Shown here one piece after another: positions 1-12,055 of a DNA stretch of 64,000 nt (position 1 is its first letter; every line of letters starts with the position of its first letter). The translations under genes and the position numbers were made by a program. Below the pieces are notes generated by a model, which was not told the DNA's origin, did not search any database, and saw nothing but the letters and a program-made list of their open reading frames with translations. The DNA comes from Undaria pinnatifida (Eukaryota; Sar; Phaeophyceae; Laminariales; Alariaceae): assembly GCA_012845835.1 (NCBI GenBank), contig JABAKD010000012.1:9847973-9911972 (forward strand), in the 5' to 3' direction.

Positions 1-1
1 T

Positions 2-3000
2 GGGAGTGGGGGTAGGGGTGAGGGCCGGAGTGGAATTGGGGTTGGGGTTAGGGGTGACCGCCGCCGACGCCGCCGTCGGGAAAGACACCAAAACAATTTG
101 GCACTGCCTGCGTGGGAGCTCCGCACCTACCTGCTCAGGCTCAGGGTCGAGCCTAAGTCGCAGGCGACGCGCGACCAACGCAGGGACAGGTTTTTGTTCC
201 TCACTGGGAGGGGCGGGCGCGAGGATGGCGCTGGGGAGAGGTGGGGGGAGGAGGCGCGCGCTGTCGCAGATGACGATGACGGCCCCTTACGGCCGGCCGA
301 CTTTGCCACGTGGGGCAAGAGGGTTCGAGGGGAGCGAATCGAGAGGGAAAAGGAGCGGAAGCGGTGAGGAAAGGGAGAGCGAAGGCGTTTTTTTGTGGGG
401 GAGGGGGAGGTTTGACGGATAGAGACTAAAGTGAGGGGACCGTGCGCTTGCTTTGTCTAGTGTTCGTGACGTGTGTTCGTCGACAAGAGTAGCGGCAGAT
501 GAACCTGTTGTTGCCGGCACCCTAATAAGCTGTTTTCCTACGGTAGCTCTTGTGCGTGTTTGGTCTGTCATGGCAGCTATTGGGCGCGCGTGTGAGAGCG
601 TTGTGGGTGTGTCCCGTGTGTGTGGGCGTAAAGATGCGCGCGTCCGACATATCACGCAGCTTGCTGCAAAGCTGAGTGTAGACCGCTCATTCGGTCGAAT
701 TCACAGTAGTTGACGTGTTTTTGTAGTGTTTTGTATGCTGTGTGTGCGTGCTCTTTTTTGTTTGCCTTTTGATGTTGACCTTGTGTGTAAACTCGTGTGC
801 GACCACCACCACCACCACCACCACTGCCACCACCATCACCACCACCATCACCATCACCACCATCATCACCATCACCACCACAACTTTCCCGTTCCTTTCA
901 AATGTTGATGCTGTCCTCGTATGTGTAAATATGTGTGTACGACATGTATACCGCATGCCACCGTAGAGGGTGCACCATTGTTATTCTGAGGCTCATAACC
1001 TCACTCGAGGAGCTCTTCTACACCATCACACCATCACACCATCACACCCAAAAAGCTCATTGGGAGAAAATTAAAAAAGTGGTCCCCCGATGAAGTATCC
1101 CGTGGCCTAGGTAAAAACGAAACATGCTGCGAAAAAAGAGAACGAAGTTCCGACGATTTCGGGTTGAGGAGCCCCGTCAATTCAGAAAAGGTTTCTGGCG
1201 AAAAGTGTCACCTCTATCGTAGCACGCCTCCAATACATTTTTTCGTTTCGATGTCCTTTTTTTTTTTGTGAAGGGAGTTCCAGAGGATGCTGGCGGGCCA
1301 CGCTCACTCTCTGTCTCGCCAAGATCTGGAGGAGTGCGTCTGCAACTACGAGATAATGCCCCCCGAGGTAAGCGCCCGTCCGACGGTTTCATATAATGAA
1401 TACCACCATCTGGCGAAAAATACATCAGTTGTGAGTTCGCCCACAACCACGAACACGACCGCAACCGCGACCATGACTACAAGCACAATCTCAATGACAA
1501 CAGCAACAGCGACAGCAGCAGCCAAATGCTTCAAGTTGCCGGTCTAGTTTCGACCCTTTAAGGTGTCTTTAGACTCAGTATACTAGTTTTCGTGTAGGAA
1601 GGTCCTTGGCGGCCGTCCGTCAAGGTGCGAGAGTGCCGTCAACCCCGACATAGTTGCTGGCGACAACAACCACAACCGTAACCACAACAGCCACCGAAAC
1701 CGCAACAACAGCCACAACCACAACCCCCACCCCAACCGCAACCCCAGCCCCAGGCCAAATACGTCAGGAGACGGCCGTTGTTAGTCATATCTTTAGGGGG
1801 TGCACACTAAAACTGTAAGTAGTATATTGCTGTGGTACCGTTGTTGTTTGACGCTGCTGCATTCGGTTGGAGGAGGCCTCCTGGCCCGAAGCAGGGGAGT
1901 CTCGCCCAGGATGATAGGTCACCGCGTTGGGTGCGCACTCAACGCGGTGACTAGACTCTCGTCGATCACAGGCCGAAGTAGTCACCTCCTTGCATACTTT
2001 GTTGAATTGTTTCGCGTACGTCAGCTGTAAGTGCGATTATTTCATGGCTCGACACTCGTCTTTACAAGCTGCGTGATACAATCCGGTCGCGGGTTTTTAC
2101 AGATGTGTTCATTTTAGAAGACAAATGACCCCCCTGAATGTTGGCCGGGTGCACAGCACATTTTTCCAAGGGCAGTTTCAATCCATAATCACAGCAATTT
2201 TTTCCAAGAACAGTTTCAATCCATAATCATTCTGCGCGCTGATGATATTAACCACAGGTGATGTCGCGGGAGTTGCGAGCGATGGGGAAGGCGTTCTCGG
2301 AAAGCATGGAAGGGAGGCGCAGGGCGCGAGAACTGCTTCGCCTGTGGAGCAAGGTAAGGCTTCGTCGCTCGTAACAAGATGACCGGATTGCATCACGCAG
2401 CTTGCAAAGATGAGTACAGACCCTTAAAATTGATCAAACTCACGACCGACTGACGCATTTTTTCATAATTGGTTTTATCAAATGTCACGAATGATTCTCC
2501 AAAATATCAGGGCTTTTCACGGGTCGGATAATTAATTTCGGGTCGGGTCGGGTCACCCGACCCGTGATGTTTATTAACCTTCTGACCCCACCCAACCCGC
2601 CCCGTGAGACTTCGAAAACTTCCTGACCCAGCCCGACTCGACCCGCGACCGCGAGGCGTTGAAATAATCAGATCGTGACCCGTGAAAAGCCTTGAGATGT
2701 CACGTTTCGAGATAACCTGTCACGAACAGCCGGTATGTTGTTGCGCCAACCACCCTTCGTTGTGCCTTCCATCGCTTGTATTTTCCCGTTTATTTTGTTT
2801 GGCTTCGCGCCCGCTTCCTTCTTTCGCCCGCTTCGCTTCGGTATTCTTTTTTCATGTGGTCTTGCGTACGTTTTGTGTTATTTTCTTCTCCCGGAGAAGG
2901 GGGGAGGGGCGGGCTGCTCAGATGTTGCTTGCCTTTGTAATTTGACCGCCAACCACGCATCCCTTTCGAGATGGAGCATCGTTTTTACTCTCCTAAGAAA

Positions 3001-6000
3001 GATCTCCTAACGTGTGGGCGCTATTCACGTTTTTTCCTAAGATTTGAATTTTGGTTATCTTATGCTGTTCTTGTTGCGCGTTTTGTGGTGCGGGGGGGGT
3101 TAACAACAGCCGTCACCCGCTGTTAGAAACGCCTGTGGCCCTGGAGATCCGGAGCAGGAGACTTGGGAGCATGCACAGGCCTTCAGCATCGCCCAGCGAA
3201 AATCCAGGGCGCGCGAGATTGTGGCGAAAGAGCGTCAAGAGGTGAGCGAGCCAACACATCGAGAATTAACGATCATAGGGTTTTCCATCCACGCCTGCAG
3301 GCGTTTGGCTGTGGGGAGGGGGGTACGGGATGTGACGACTAATCTAACACAATGGGGCAACGTCGTTTTGTATAGGGAACCCCCGCGTTACGATGAACGC
3401 ATGCAACATCACTCAGCCGTTGGTCGCCCTCGCACGATTAAACGGAGCCGCGTTTGTTAAATGTGACCCTAATGTGGACTGTCGCTTATTGGCTCTGCTG
3501 GCGCGAAAATTGTACTGTGCCACTAATCCTTGATTGGTCAGGAACTCGCGGAAAGCGAGCAGGCGTCGGCGTCCGTAAGCCGCGGCATATTCTTGGCTTA
3601 TATGAGGAGCGCCGGCGGAGGAGGGGAGGCCGGAGCGGGGGCGGGGACGGGGGGCGGTATGAGCTTGCAGCGTTGGCTTGAGGACAGGCAGGCGGCCGTG
3701 AAGAAGGTGGCTACAAATATGGTTGATTGACTGTTGCTACTGTGTTGCTGATTGTTGTTTTTGTCTGTTGGGGAGTTAGTGGTGATGGTGATGGTGATGG
3801 TGATGATGATGGTGATGGTGATGGTGACGATGATGGTGATGGTGATGATGATGGTGATGATGGTGATGGTGATGGTGATGATGATGGTGATGGTGATGGT
3901 GATGGTGATGGTGATGGTGATGGTGATGGTGATGGTGATGGTGATGGTGATGATGATGATGATGATGATGGTGGTGGTGATGATGATGGTGATGGTGGTC
4001 GTTGTGAAGGTTGCGTAGGTGCCTGTGTTTGTGTTGCACCAGTTAGTGTTTTGCTCTTGCCATGCTCTGTTTTCCTCAAACTTTTCTCCTGCCCGCTGCC
4101 TTTATTTTTTTTTTGCATTTTTTTTTTCAGGCGCGGGAGCTGGAGGTGGGGCGCGAGCGTGCGCGGTTGCTGTTCAAGGCGGACACTCAAGGGAGGAAGG
4201 TAACACACAACAATGGGTGACACAGGTTTGCGGGCGTACCGCTACCCCCCCCTGCCCCCCCCTCCCTCCCTCCACTACACACACCTTTTCTTCAGGTCAA
4301 CGATGCCTTTGAATAATGAAAAAATGTTCCATGTGCTTTGGTGCCAAGTATGGTTATCACCACAAACGTGTCTAAACGTGGCCGCACTACAAAATAGTTG
4401 TCATTCATACGCATGAGGTGCCAAAGTCAGCCTCACAAGCGGTTCTTAGTATTAACGGGATGCAGATCACCCTTCATGCGACTCGCCCAACACTTCACGG
4501 CGCTTCGAGCTTAGTGCAAGCAATGCCTGCCTTGTCGGTGCAAACCGGACGTGCCCCCCAACGCCCCCGACGCCTAGCTTTCCCTGTCCTCCGTGCCCTG
4601 CCGCACCCCGTGGCACAAACATCCCCTACACTCAACTCTCCACCCCAACCTCCAACCCCCTCTCCCCACTTCTACAACCACGGTCAAGTCGGTGAAAAAC
4701 CGACATGCCCTGTCCCGGCATTGTAGGATGCGAGGGTCTATGGCCTTAAGACTACGGCTATGCATCAAATGAGCCCCCCCCCCAAAACTGTGCTCCCACG
4801 CCCCAACCGCCAACCTCCCCCCCCCCCCCTCCCCCCCCCCCCCCCCCCCCCCCCCCCTCCCGCAACCCCGCAACCCCGCAACCTGACCCCGCCTGCTGTG
4901 TTTTTATTTCTGTGCTCTGCCACACCCCATGACGCAAACGGATTTGATAACCAGGCGTTGGTGAGCGAGGTGAAAGAGGAGCTAATGCGTCTCGTGGGGT
5001 ACACGAAGAAAGCACAGAAGGTTGACCCTGAAACGGGGATGGAGGTGAGAGTATACTGATGGTATATCATAACCAGGTAATATGCAACGGGGTACCCGGT
5101 TTGAGAACCCCTCGAAACAGGCCAGTGTCAGCGCTATTATCCCCGTGCCGGTTTTATCCCAGATTGGACACCATGTAGATATAGGTTTCAGTATAGGCGC
5201 CACAAGGGGTGTCAAACCGATTTGACCGCTATTGACTCGGTTGTATCTCGTGATGGACGCTCTTAAACCGGGCACCCTACTAAAGTACACCGTAGGGGGG
5301 CATACCGTTTTCGATGAATCCAATCGTCTTTTCTTTCCGACCGTTTTTGCTTTAACGAAACGGACGCGCTTGGTACTCGATGTGTAGCATTGGGGGGGGG
5401 AATATACGGAGGGGTATGCAATTTACTCATGTCTGTTATTTTCCATTTGTTTACTTTCCGAAAGGAATGCGCACACGGTGCCCGCCCTGTAGCGTTGGGG
5501 AGGGGCATGTACACCGGTGTTCACAGGGCTTTTGGCTAACCGGAGTAAGTAGTTTAAGGTTGGCGTATGATTACCTAGTCGCTGTTGGCTAGTCGTCGTC
5601 TAGTTTATGGTTGGCTAGTCGCCATCTTTTTTAAGGTTGGCTAGTCGCCGTCTAGATCATGGTTGGCTAGGTACTACAGTTAGTTGCGTGCGGTAACTTA
5701 GTTTTTTTTTTGTGGCTCAAATTGTGTTTTACATCTAAGCAAGGCTAAGGTCACTTGATTGGCTTACTTCAGAAGCCACCCAACTATTAATTATAATACC
5801 CGTCAAGTATTACATACTACAGACAACGCACAACCCTAGTTTTTTACTAGTCTGACATTGCCCCCCCCCACCCCCTGCTGGGGTTGACGTCGGTTGGCAG
5901 CGACGCTGTAAAACACGCCTCTCAACCCGCGAGCTAGACCACCAGGCAACGTCATTTTTTCTTCTTTTCGTTTCTACGTTTTGGCGGTAACCGAGGTGGC

Positions 6001-9000
6001 GTTGGATCATATTGTGGCGAGTGGAGAACCTTAACTTCGCGCGAGGAGGATGATATTGTATATTGGCAAGGCACCCACGAGTCTCTGGGAGTGGCCACAC
6101 CAGAAAACAAATTAATTAAATCGAAGCTGTCCTCCGATATCGCAAGAAAGTACGCTTGTGGTGCCGGAGCCCGCCTCACAAGCGCTTTCTTTGCAGGATA
6201 CCGCTCACCCCGCATGCGACTCGCCGAACACTCCACGGCTCTTCGCAGTTGGTGCACACGATGTCTGCCTGGTTGGTGAAAACCCGACGTGCTCCGTCCC
6301 GGCATTGTAGGGGACGCGAGGGTCTATGGTCATACCACTACGGCCATGCACAAATTGAGTACACCCCCCGCCTCCTCGCCCGCCCGCCCTCACCGTCACC
6401 CCCTGTCTCGCGTCCCACCGCCGCCTCTTTACCTTTGCTTAGGTGCTCCGCTCCTCGAGAGAGGGTTTGGACATACACAGGCGTTTCAGGCGTCTCGACA
6501 GGGTGGCGCAGGAAGAGCTGGTGAGGCGGTGATAGACTACCGCAAACGGCCCACGTCGCGGTCGCGTGAAGGGAGCCTTGAGGGGGGGGGGGTTGAATCA
6601 AGCGCGAGCCGGGGTAGGAAGGAGAAAGCGCTGGGGACCGGGGGGGGGTAAACAGGCGGCGAGTGGGTTGGGGCGGCAAGGGGGGTCGGGGGCGGGTGTT
6701 GGGGGAAGTTAGCTCTCGGGGTGGGGTGAGGAGGGGTTGGGGCGGGGTGGGGCGTATATAAGCGGTGGCCGGAGTGGGCTGGGGGGCTGGGGAGAGGTTG
6801 AGAATGCGTAAACATGCGGGGAGCGGGGTGGGGGCATAGGGGGGCGTGAGGGGAGGGGGGGGAGGGGGGGGGGAGGACGTCAACAAGCATGCTTATATTA
6901 TGATCATGTTGATCGCTTCTGGTTGCCGGGTAGTTCTCATGCACTAATACCCTGTACGCTATCATGAGCAGACTGCGTGCGTGAGAAAGACGCAACACAT
7001 TAAGTAGTAGTAGTAAATGTTGCAGTAGTCGTAGCAGTAGTAGTAAGTGTAGTAGTAGTGGTAGCAGCAGCAGTAGTAGTAGTGGTAGTAGTAATAGTAG
7101 TAGTGGCAGTAGAAAGCAACAAGCCATACCAAGGTAGCGACACAGGAGCAGCAACGGTCCTTCCTTATAAAAGTAACGATCCCCTCCCGCCCCCCCCTTC
7201 CCCTCTCTCGCCAGCAACAGGAGCACTACCTCCAGCAACAGGAGCAGGAGCGACTGCGATACCAGCAACAGCAGCAGCAGCACTACCACCAATCCCACCA
7301 CCGCCAATATCAACACCACCCGCGGCAAAAGCAGCAGGAGGGGCAGCCTTACCACTTTGAGGCAGGGGAAGGGCAAGCTCTTGTCTCTAAAGAGGCTTTT
7401 AACTCTGAGATGGGCGACGTTCTGTTCTCCCTTACCGCTGATGGTGCCGTCGCGGCTCGTGCCAGGGAGCTGGCGGGGATGCCCCTCATGGCCCCTAACC
7501 TTCGCAAGCGCTGGTGTGTATGATTGCATGATACACTAAACTATGAACTGGTCTGGGTTGGTCGGTGTAACTTGCTCGGTTACGTGTTCGGGCGGTGGGT
7601 AATTTTTTCTTTGTTTTCCTCAGTTTTTTTTCAAGGTAAGCATAGCTGGTATTGCTCATACGACCGCCTGTGTAGCCCCTTTTCAAGCTTGCGACACCCA
7701 TGCCCGGGATTTCAAGCCAACCACACCCCATAGAAAGGTGATTTTGCTATTGTAAGCCTTTTACGAGTACGACATTAATTCCAAGTGTTTTGTCCACGAA
7801 ACGCGAGTGCTGTGTTTTACAATTGTACCCAAGTTTCTTGCGACGAGATTGTGCATGCCTTTTTTTGTGTGGTCTTGTTTCTTGTTCCGGTTGTCTCCAC
7901 GCGTGCAAAACATTCCTGGAGTATATATAACAGTTTTATAAAATACATGGAGGATTATCCGGAGGTTGCACGAGAGCAGCCGAAGGGTCCGAGTCAGACC
8001 AGGTTTTGAGCCGTGTTTGAGACAACTCGAGCTGAGGTCCACCTGTCGACGCGCTGTTTCCTGGACGCGCCTAAACGCTCGCCCCTCTCGACCCTGCCGG
8101 GGGCGGCCTTGGCCGCTCTCACTTCGTGTCGTGACGCCCCTGCTAAAACACGTTTGGCCAACTTCCCGTTCCGAAATGTCAAGTGCGTAGTGATACGTGC
8201 GAAAACAAAAAAGTATGTTCCAAAAGCAAGCCATTGACAGTAATTCGATGGTTAGACACGAACTGTACAAATTCCCAAGTCGCGTGTTCGAGCCTCGCGG
8301 TGAACACTTTTATTTTTGTTTGAAGCTTAAAACAAAAAATGTCTTTCTTCCATGTGAGCATCGGTATGTATCTGATATTAGTGTACTGTTTTTGTTTATT
8401 TTTTTTTGTCTTCCCTCTTTTTTTGTTCGTTAAGTGCCGGCTCAAAGTGATCATATTATTGTTCATTTATGTATACCAGGTATTGTACTGGGTACTACTG
8501 CCTTCGGTTCGTCGCACTGCTGGCGCTGGCGCTGCTGTTGTTGGGTGTACACGCACATGAGAGTTGTGCGGCGGCTGTTTGTTGCTGCTGCTCCGAACGA
8601 GTATTAACATTAGGTAGCGGCACCTTCATCACAAGCTAAAAGATAGGGATTGAAACGGAAAGCGGACTGACTGCGGGAGAGCAACAATAACGAACAGCTA
8701 TATATGAGCAATGCGAGTCTGGGTTTTTGTTGATACTCGGCGTTCTGTCTCTGCACTTTACGATGATCTATTTGTATGTAGCCCTCGTGGCAGTGATGCC
8801 GCACTTACTTGAAGCCTCTGTTTGCCAATAACATCCTCGATCGTAACGGGAATGCTCGAAGCCGCAGGCGGGCGTCATATATGCAAGAACGATGTTGTCG
8901 GATGTGTGCGCTGAGCGCCCCTCGGCTTTTTTTTCACGTAGATTTTTACTTTTTTCGCGCTAGATCGCGATAAGGGAGTTTCGGACCGAGAGAGTCAGCA

Positions 9001-12000
9001 ATCCCCTACTGCGCCGGGGGCGGCCTCGGCCGTGGTCGCGTCGGGCCCTCGCGAGGGGTGCTGAAATACTTTTGGCGGCCAAAATATCGTCCCGGCAGAA
9101 GATGCGCATATCAATCGGATATCAAACACGACACATTGATTGGCACGCTACAGTCGAACCTTTGCTAAGTTTGACTCATGACTCTGACGGTCCGAATTCA
9201 AATCCTAGCATACCCTTCGCTTCCCGTTTTCTTGTGCGAATATCATACGTACAAACTTTTTTTCCACACTTTTGTTTTCGTTACGCAATCTGATGGCCAG
9301 AGTTCGAACCCCGGCATGCTCTCGATCTCCCTTTATGTTGCACTTTTTTTTATAGCTGTTTTGTTTTTTGCGTGGTGTACGTCGACACAACCACGTAGCT
9401 CTCGGATTCGTGTCTACGTACTGCCAATAGTACACGGACTAGATATTTTATTTCCTAGATGCTTCTTGCTGCCCAAGTAGTATCACATGTATGCTGTGCT
9501 TCTACGGCTTGCCGTTTGTCGTTGTGCTGCCGCTGCCACACACTGCTGCTTGCAGTTGTTCGTTGTATTTGTACGCACGAGCAGCGCGGCTGCGCTGTTC
9601 TGTTGTGTATGCTTCTACTGCTCCTGCTGCTGCCGCCGGCATACAGCGAGTAGTGCATAGTGCTGCTGCTGTACGATCAGCTACGAAAATCGGGATCGTG
9701 TGTGTTTCGTGATGGTCGAAGTTACTAATCTACACTTAACCAATGCTTAATTTTTGCACCCATTGGCAGTACGTAAAGTCGCATTTCCGGCCTCTGTTTG
9801 CCTATCATAGTATGACGTCTTCGGCCGTTATGGGCATGCGCGGTTGAGTTGGCCTTAGATTGTGACGTTCGACGGCTTGAATACTATTATTAAGAGTTTT
9901 CTTACCGAATTCCCACCCAACCAAAGTTGGTACATCGCAAACATGCTGATGACTACGACCATGCATGATCATCAATCCACTCTCCCCGTTGCTGCTGGTA
10001 TGTGACCATGAACCCATCCTATTAATATATGTATTGTTATAGGGCGCAGGAGGCATGGACATCGGGAGGGGATGAATTCGATCATTCCCCGGTAAATTTT
10101 CAGTCTTCCATGGACGAGATCGGGGTACCGTTTGCTGTGGAATTGTTCAGCGCGGAGGAGGCGTTACTGCTAGGGAGGGGAAAGAGAGAGGCCGAGCAGA
10201 AAAGGGAGCTTGCTCTTCAAAAGTGAGATGTTGATACACATCTTGCATTATCAGTTTAATGAGATTTCTACATCTGTCGTGGTATATGATATGGAAGATG
10301 TTGGTATCTTGATACTTTGATATCAACAAAACATTCCACATCTTGATTTTTTTATGAGATTTCCAAAAAATTCCCGGTATTTTGTTCTTGTCTCTTGATC
10401 TCAAGGTATCTTATCTTGGTGGTTTGGTGCCTTGATATATTGACATATGCCGGGCAGGGGAAATAGGGAGGCCGTGTAGAAGAGGGGCTACGCTCTACAG
10501 AACTGAGATATCGAAACCTTCCCTCTTACCCCCCCCCTGGCCAACCCATCTACCGATTTTGTCGACGATAGGTACCGCGAATGGTCGAGAGAGAAGAGCA
10601 AAGAGGCTCGGCGCACAAGGCGGCAGGAGAAGGCTGCACAGGAGAAGGCGGCGGAGAAGGAGAGGGCCAAGAAGTCGCAGGGGCTAAAGGCCTACCGCCG
10701 CTGGCTCCGCCTGGAGTCCAAGCAATCGTGAGGGCGGCCTTTGTTTTGTTTGTGTTCGTTTTGTAGTTTTGGCCTTGTTTTATCTCGCTTTTTTGCTTTG
10801 TTTTGTTTTGTTTTGTCTTTTATTGTCTTGTTTCGTTTTGTTTTGTTTGTTTGTTCGCTTATCTGTGTGCCTGTTTTGTTTGCTTGTTTGGTTGTTTTTT
10901 AGCAGGATAAATGGTCCTTTCTAACGCGGCATTCGTTTATTTTTTAGTTTCCATCTTCGTTGCCATTTTCGAAATCCGAAAATCCTGAACGCTGCAACAA
11001 TCCTGATAACACTGCGAACACTGTAACATTTTTTCCTGAAAAATTCCTTTCCTACGCCACTGCAACAATCCTGAATTTCTCATGAAAAGTTCTCGAAAAG
11101 TTCATTGAAAATTTACTAACACATGCCCCCCCCCACCCAACCCACCACCTCCCCTACCTCCCACCCCTCCCGAATAAAATAAAATAAAACGTTTGCAGGT
11201 ACTTTTCATCCCAGAACAACAAGGTCGTCGCCAGGCACCGCGACGCTCCGCGCCCGGGACTACAGACGGCGACCTCAAGCGACCGGAACGCTTTTCTTAG
11301 TGCTGGAATTGGCAGCGTTAGACCCGGCGGTGGCGGCAGCAGTGGCGGCAGCGGCCCTAACAGTACGGACAACAAATATTGCAGCGATGGTGAGGGTGGG
11401 GTTGGTGATAGCGGTGTTGGGGGTGGTGGGGGGGGTGGGGTTGGGGGCGGCGATGAGAGGAGTGGGGGTTGGCGAAGGAGGGGCGGCGTGGAAGAGAAGC
11501 AAGAAGGACACGAACGAGAAGGAGTAGGAGGGGGGGGAGGAGGTGGAGGAGGAGAAGGAGGAAGGGGGCGAGGAGGAGGAGGAGGAGGAGGAGGAGGAGG
11601 AGGGAGGGGGGGGGGGGGGGGAGGAGGGAGGAGGGAGGAGTCGTAAGGAACGGGCTAAGTCGACTGGTGCAACACGCCGCGGCATGAGAATGCCCTGGAA
11701 CTCCAGCACGGAGGGGGCGGATGACATTTACGCTCAAGGGCAGGCATTGGGGGGATTGCCGGAATTCTTATAACTGTAAGGTTTCACAATAGAGGAACAA
11801 AAATGCAAGGATTGAAGGAAGACCAAGAAGGGGGGAGGGAGGCGGGGGCGGCAAGGGGACGGGAGAAGAGAGGGAAGTAGTGGAGTGAGCGAGGACGAAA
11901 GGAGTGAAGGAGAAAGGAACGAAGAAAGGGAGTGTTGAGGGGGGAGGGGGGGAGGAGGGGAAGGACGACGGAGGTTAACAAAAAGCAAGTGACAACAAGA

Positions 12001-12055
12001 AAGTGACAAGTGGAAGGAGGAGGGTCCCGCACCCCTTATCGAGCCTTGGCCATAA
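2..12055 (+). CDS. Coiled-coil protein, spliced, 5' partial (at least 13 exons)
   Basis: Exons by eye: (open from 2)-363, 1286-1367, 2258-2353, 3110-3241 (start could be 3158 or 3179), 3542-3706, 4131-4199, 4955-5044, 6443-6520, 7215-7513, 10043-10222, 10572-10727, 11199-11642, 12004-12055. Every junction is GT-AG and every phase fits the next exon, which is the main support. The product, at least 600 residues, is rich in Arg, Glu and Lys: an acidic-basic start (ADDDDG), several charged helices, a Gln/His-rich block at 7215-7350, then a strongly charged coiled coil at 10150-10727 (KYREWSREKSKEARR; AYRRWLRLE) and a Gly/Glu-rich low-complexity tail before a Trp-rich end (IEPWP, stop 12053-12055). 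The coil with spaced Trp motifs faintly recalls CCDC34-type proteins, but I do not assign a family. The last two exons are the least certain: the poly(G) tract could hide an indel and the final acceptor has a poor pyrimidine tract. The first exon boundary is unknown. Confidence 0.75.
649..710 (+). repeat. Short hairpin repeat (MITE-like), copy 1
   Basis: Shares the core CACGCAGCTTG-CAAAG-TGAG followed by GACC, a short loop, GGTCGAA and CTCACAG-like bases. The GACC/GGTC arms can pair. Other copies are at 2391-2447, 19001-19055, 28179-28235 (-), 33678-33742 (-) and 56295-56350. Confidence 0.75.
808..884 (+). repeat. (CAC/CAT)n microsatellite
   Basis: Trinucleotide run of CAC and CAT in the first intron of the coiled-coil gene. 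It gives spurious poly-His and poly-Thr reading frames. Confidence 0.9.
2391..2447 (+). repeat. Short hairpin repeat, copy 2
   Basis: Carries CATCACGCAGCTTGCAAAG then ATGAGTACAGACCC, a diverged centre and ACTCACGACCG. The same family as 649-710; located 37 bp downstream of a 5' splice site in the coiled-coil gene. Confidence 0.7.
3778..4002 (+). repeat. (GGTGAT)n satellite
   Basis: About 225 bp of near-perfect GGTGAT/GATGAT repeats in the intron after exon 3542-3706. All six frames look open here because the unit is a multiple of three; the Asp/Gly, Met/Val, His and Ser/Pro frames are artefacts. Confidence 0.95.
4397..4790 (+). mobile_element. SINE-like poly(C)-tailed element, rearranged copy
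   Basis: The 5' part (4397-4568) matches the family body (GGTGCC-AAGTC, ATGCGACTCG, CACTTCACGGCGCTTCG, GTGCAAGCAATG). A C-rich interruption follows, then a second tail at 4680-4790 (CCCGGCATTGTAGG-ATGCGAGGGTCTATGG) ending in a run of C. It lies in the intron before exon 4955-5044, in sense orientation. Confidence 0.8.
6091..6369 (+). mobile_element. SINE-like poly(C)-tailed element, near-complete copy
   Basis: About 280 bp. Begins GTGGCCACACCAGAAAACAA, passes through ATGCGACTCGCCGAACACT, GTGAAAACCCGACGTGCTCC and GGTCTATGGTCATAC, and ends CACAAATTGAGTACACCCCCC. Sense to the coiled-coil gene, 73 bp before the 3' splice site of exon 6443-6520; the space between is C-rich. Confidence 0.9.
8240..8325 (+). 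repeat. tRNA-like B-box segment
   Basis: Contains GCGTGTTCGAGCCTCGCGG, close to the RNA polymerase III B box and tRNA T-arm, followed by a T-rich run. Similar T-arm-like pieces lie at 9150-9215 and 9285-9330. No full cloverleaf could be drawn, so this is not called a tRNA gene. Confidence 0.35.
9150..9330 (+). repeat. Two tRNA-like B-box segments
   Basis: The first holds GGTCCGAATTCAAATCCTAG, the second AGAGTTCGAACCCCGGCATG. Both resemble the T-arm of a tRNA and are followed by similar TACCCTTCG/CTCTCG and T-rich stretches, as is 25003-25075. This suggests a family of tRNA-derived short repeats in this 2.5-kb intron. Confidence 0.4.
10451..10513 (+). repeat. Decayed copy of the preceding exon's 3' end
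   Basis: The stretch resembles 10172-10234, the last 50 nt of the coiled-coil exon 10043-10222 plus its donor and first intron bases. Both read as a GGCAGGGGAAA/GGAGGGGAAA start, a GAGGCCG core and a GCTCT(T/A)CA(A/G)AA end followed by TGAGAT. The copy has an in-frame stop and has lost the GT donor (CTGAGA instead of GTGAGA). It sits in the intron directly after its source exon. Confidence 0.75.

Noticed and set aside
3711-4223. Long open frames rich in Asp/Gly, His, Ser/Pro or Met/Val on both strands
   Set aside because: They are all frames of the GGTGAT satellite; a repeat whose unit is a multiple of three stays open by itself.
6537-7529. 330-codon open frame on the minus strand
   Set aside because: Lies opposite the Gln-rich exon 7215-7513 and a G-rich intron; composition is Leu/Pro low complexity and no domain is visible.
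11543-11773. Frame reading RKERAKSTGATRRGMRMPWN as a further exon of the coiled-coil gene
   Set aside because: It looks protein-like, but the frame in use before it reaches a GTAAGG donor at 11643, and joining it would need an indel in the G run. Kept only as an alternative.
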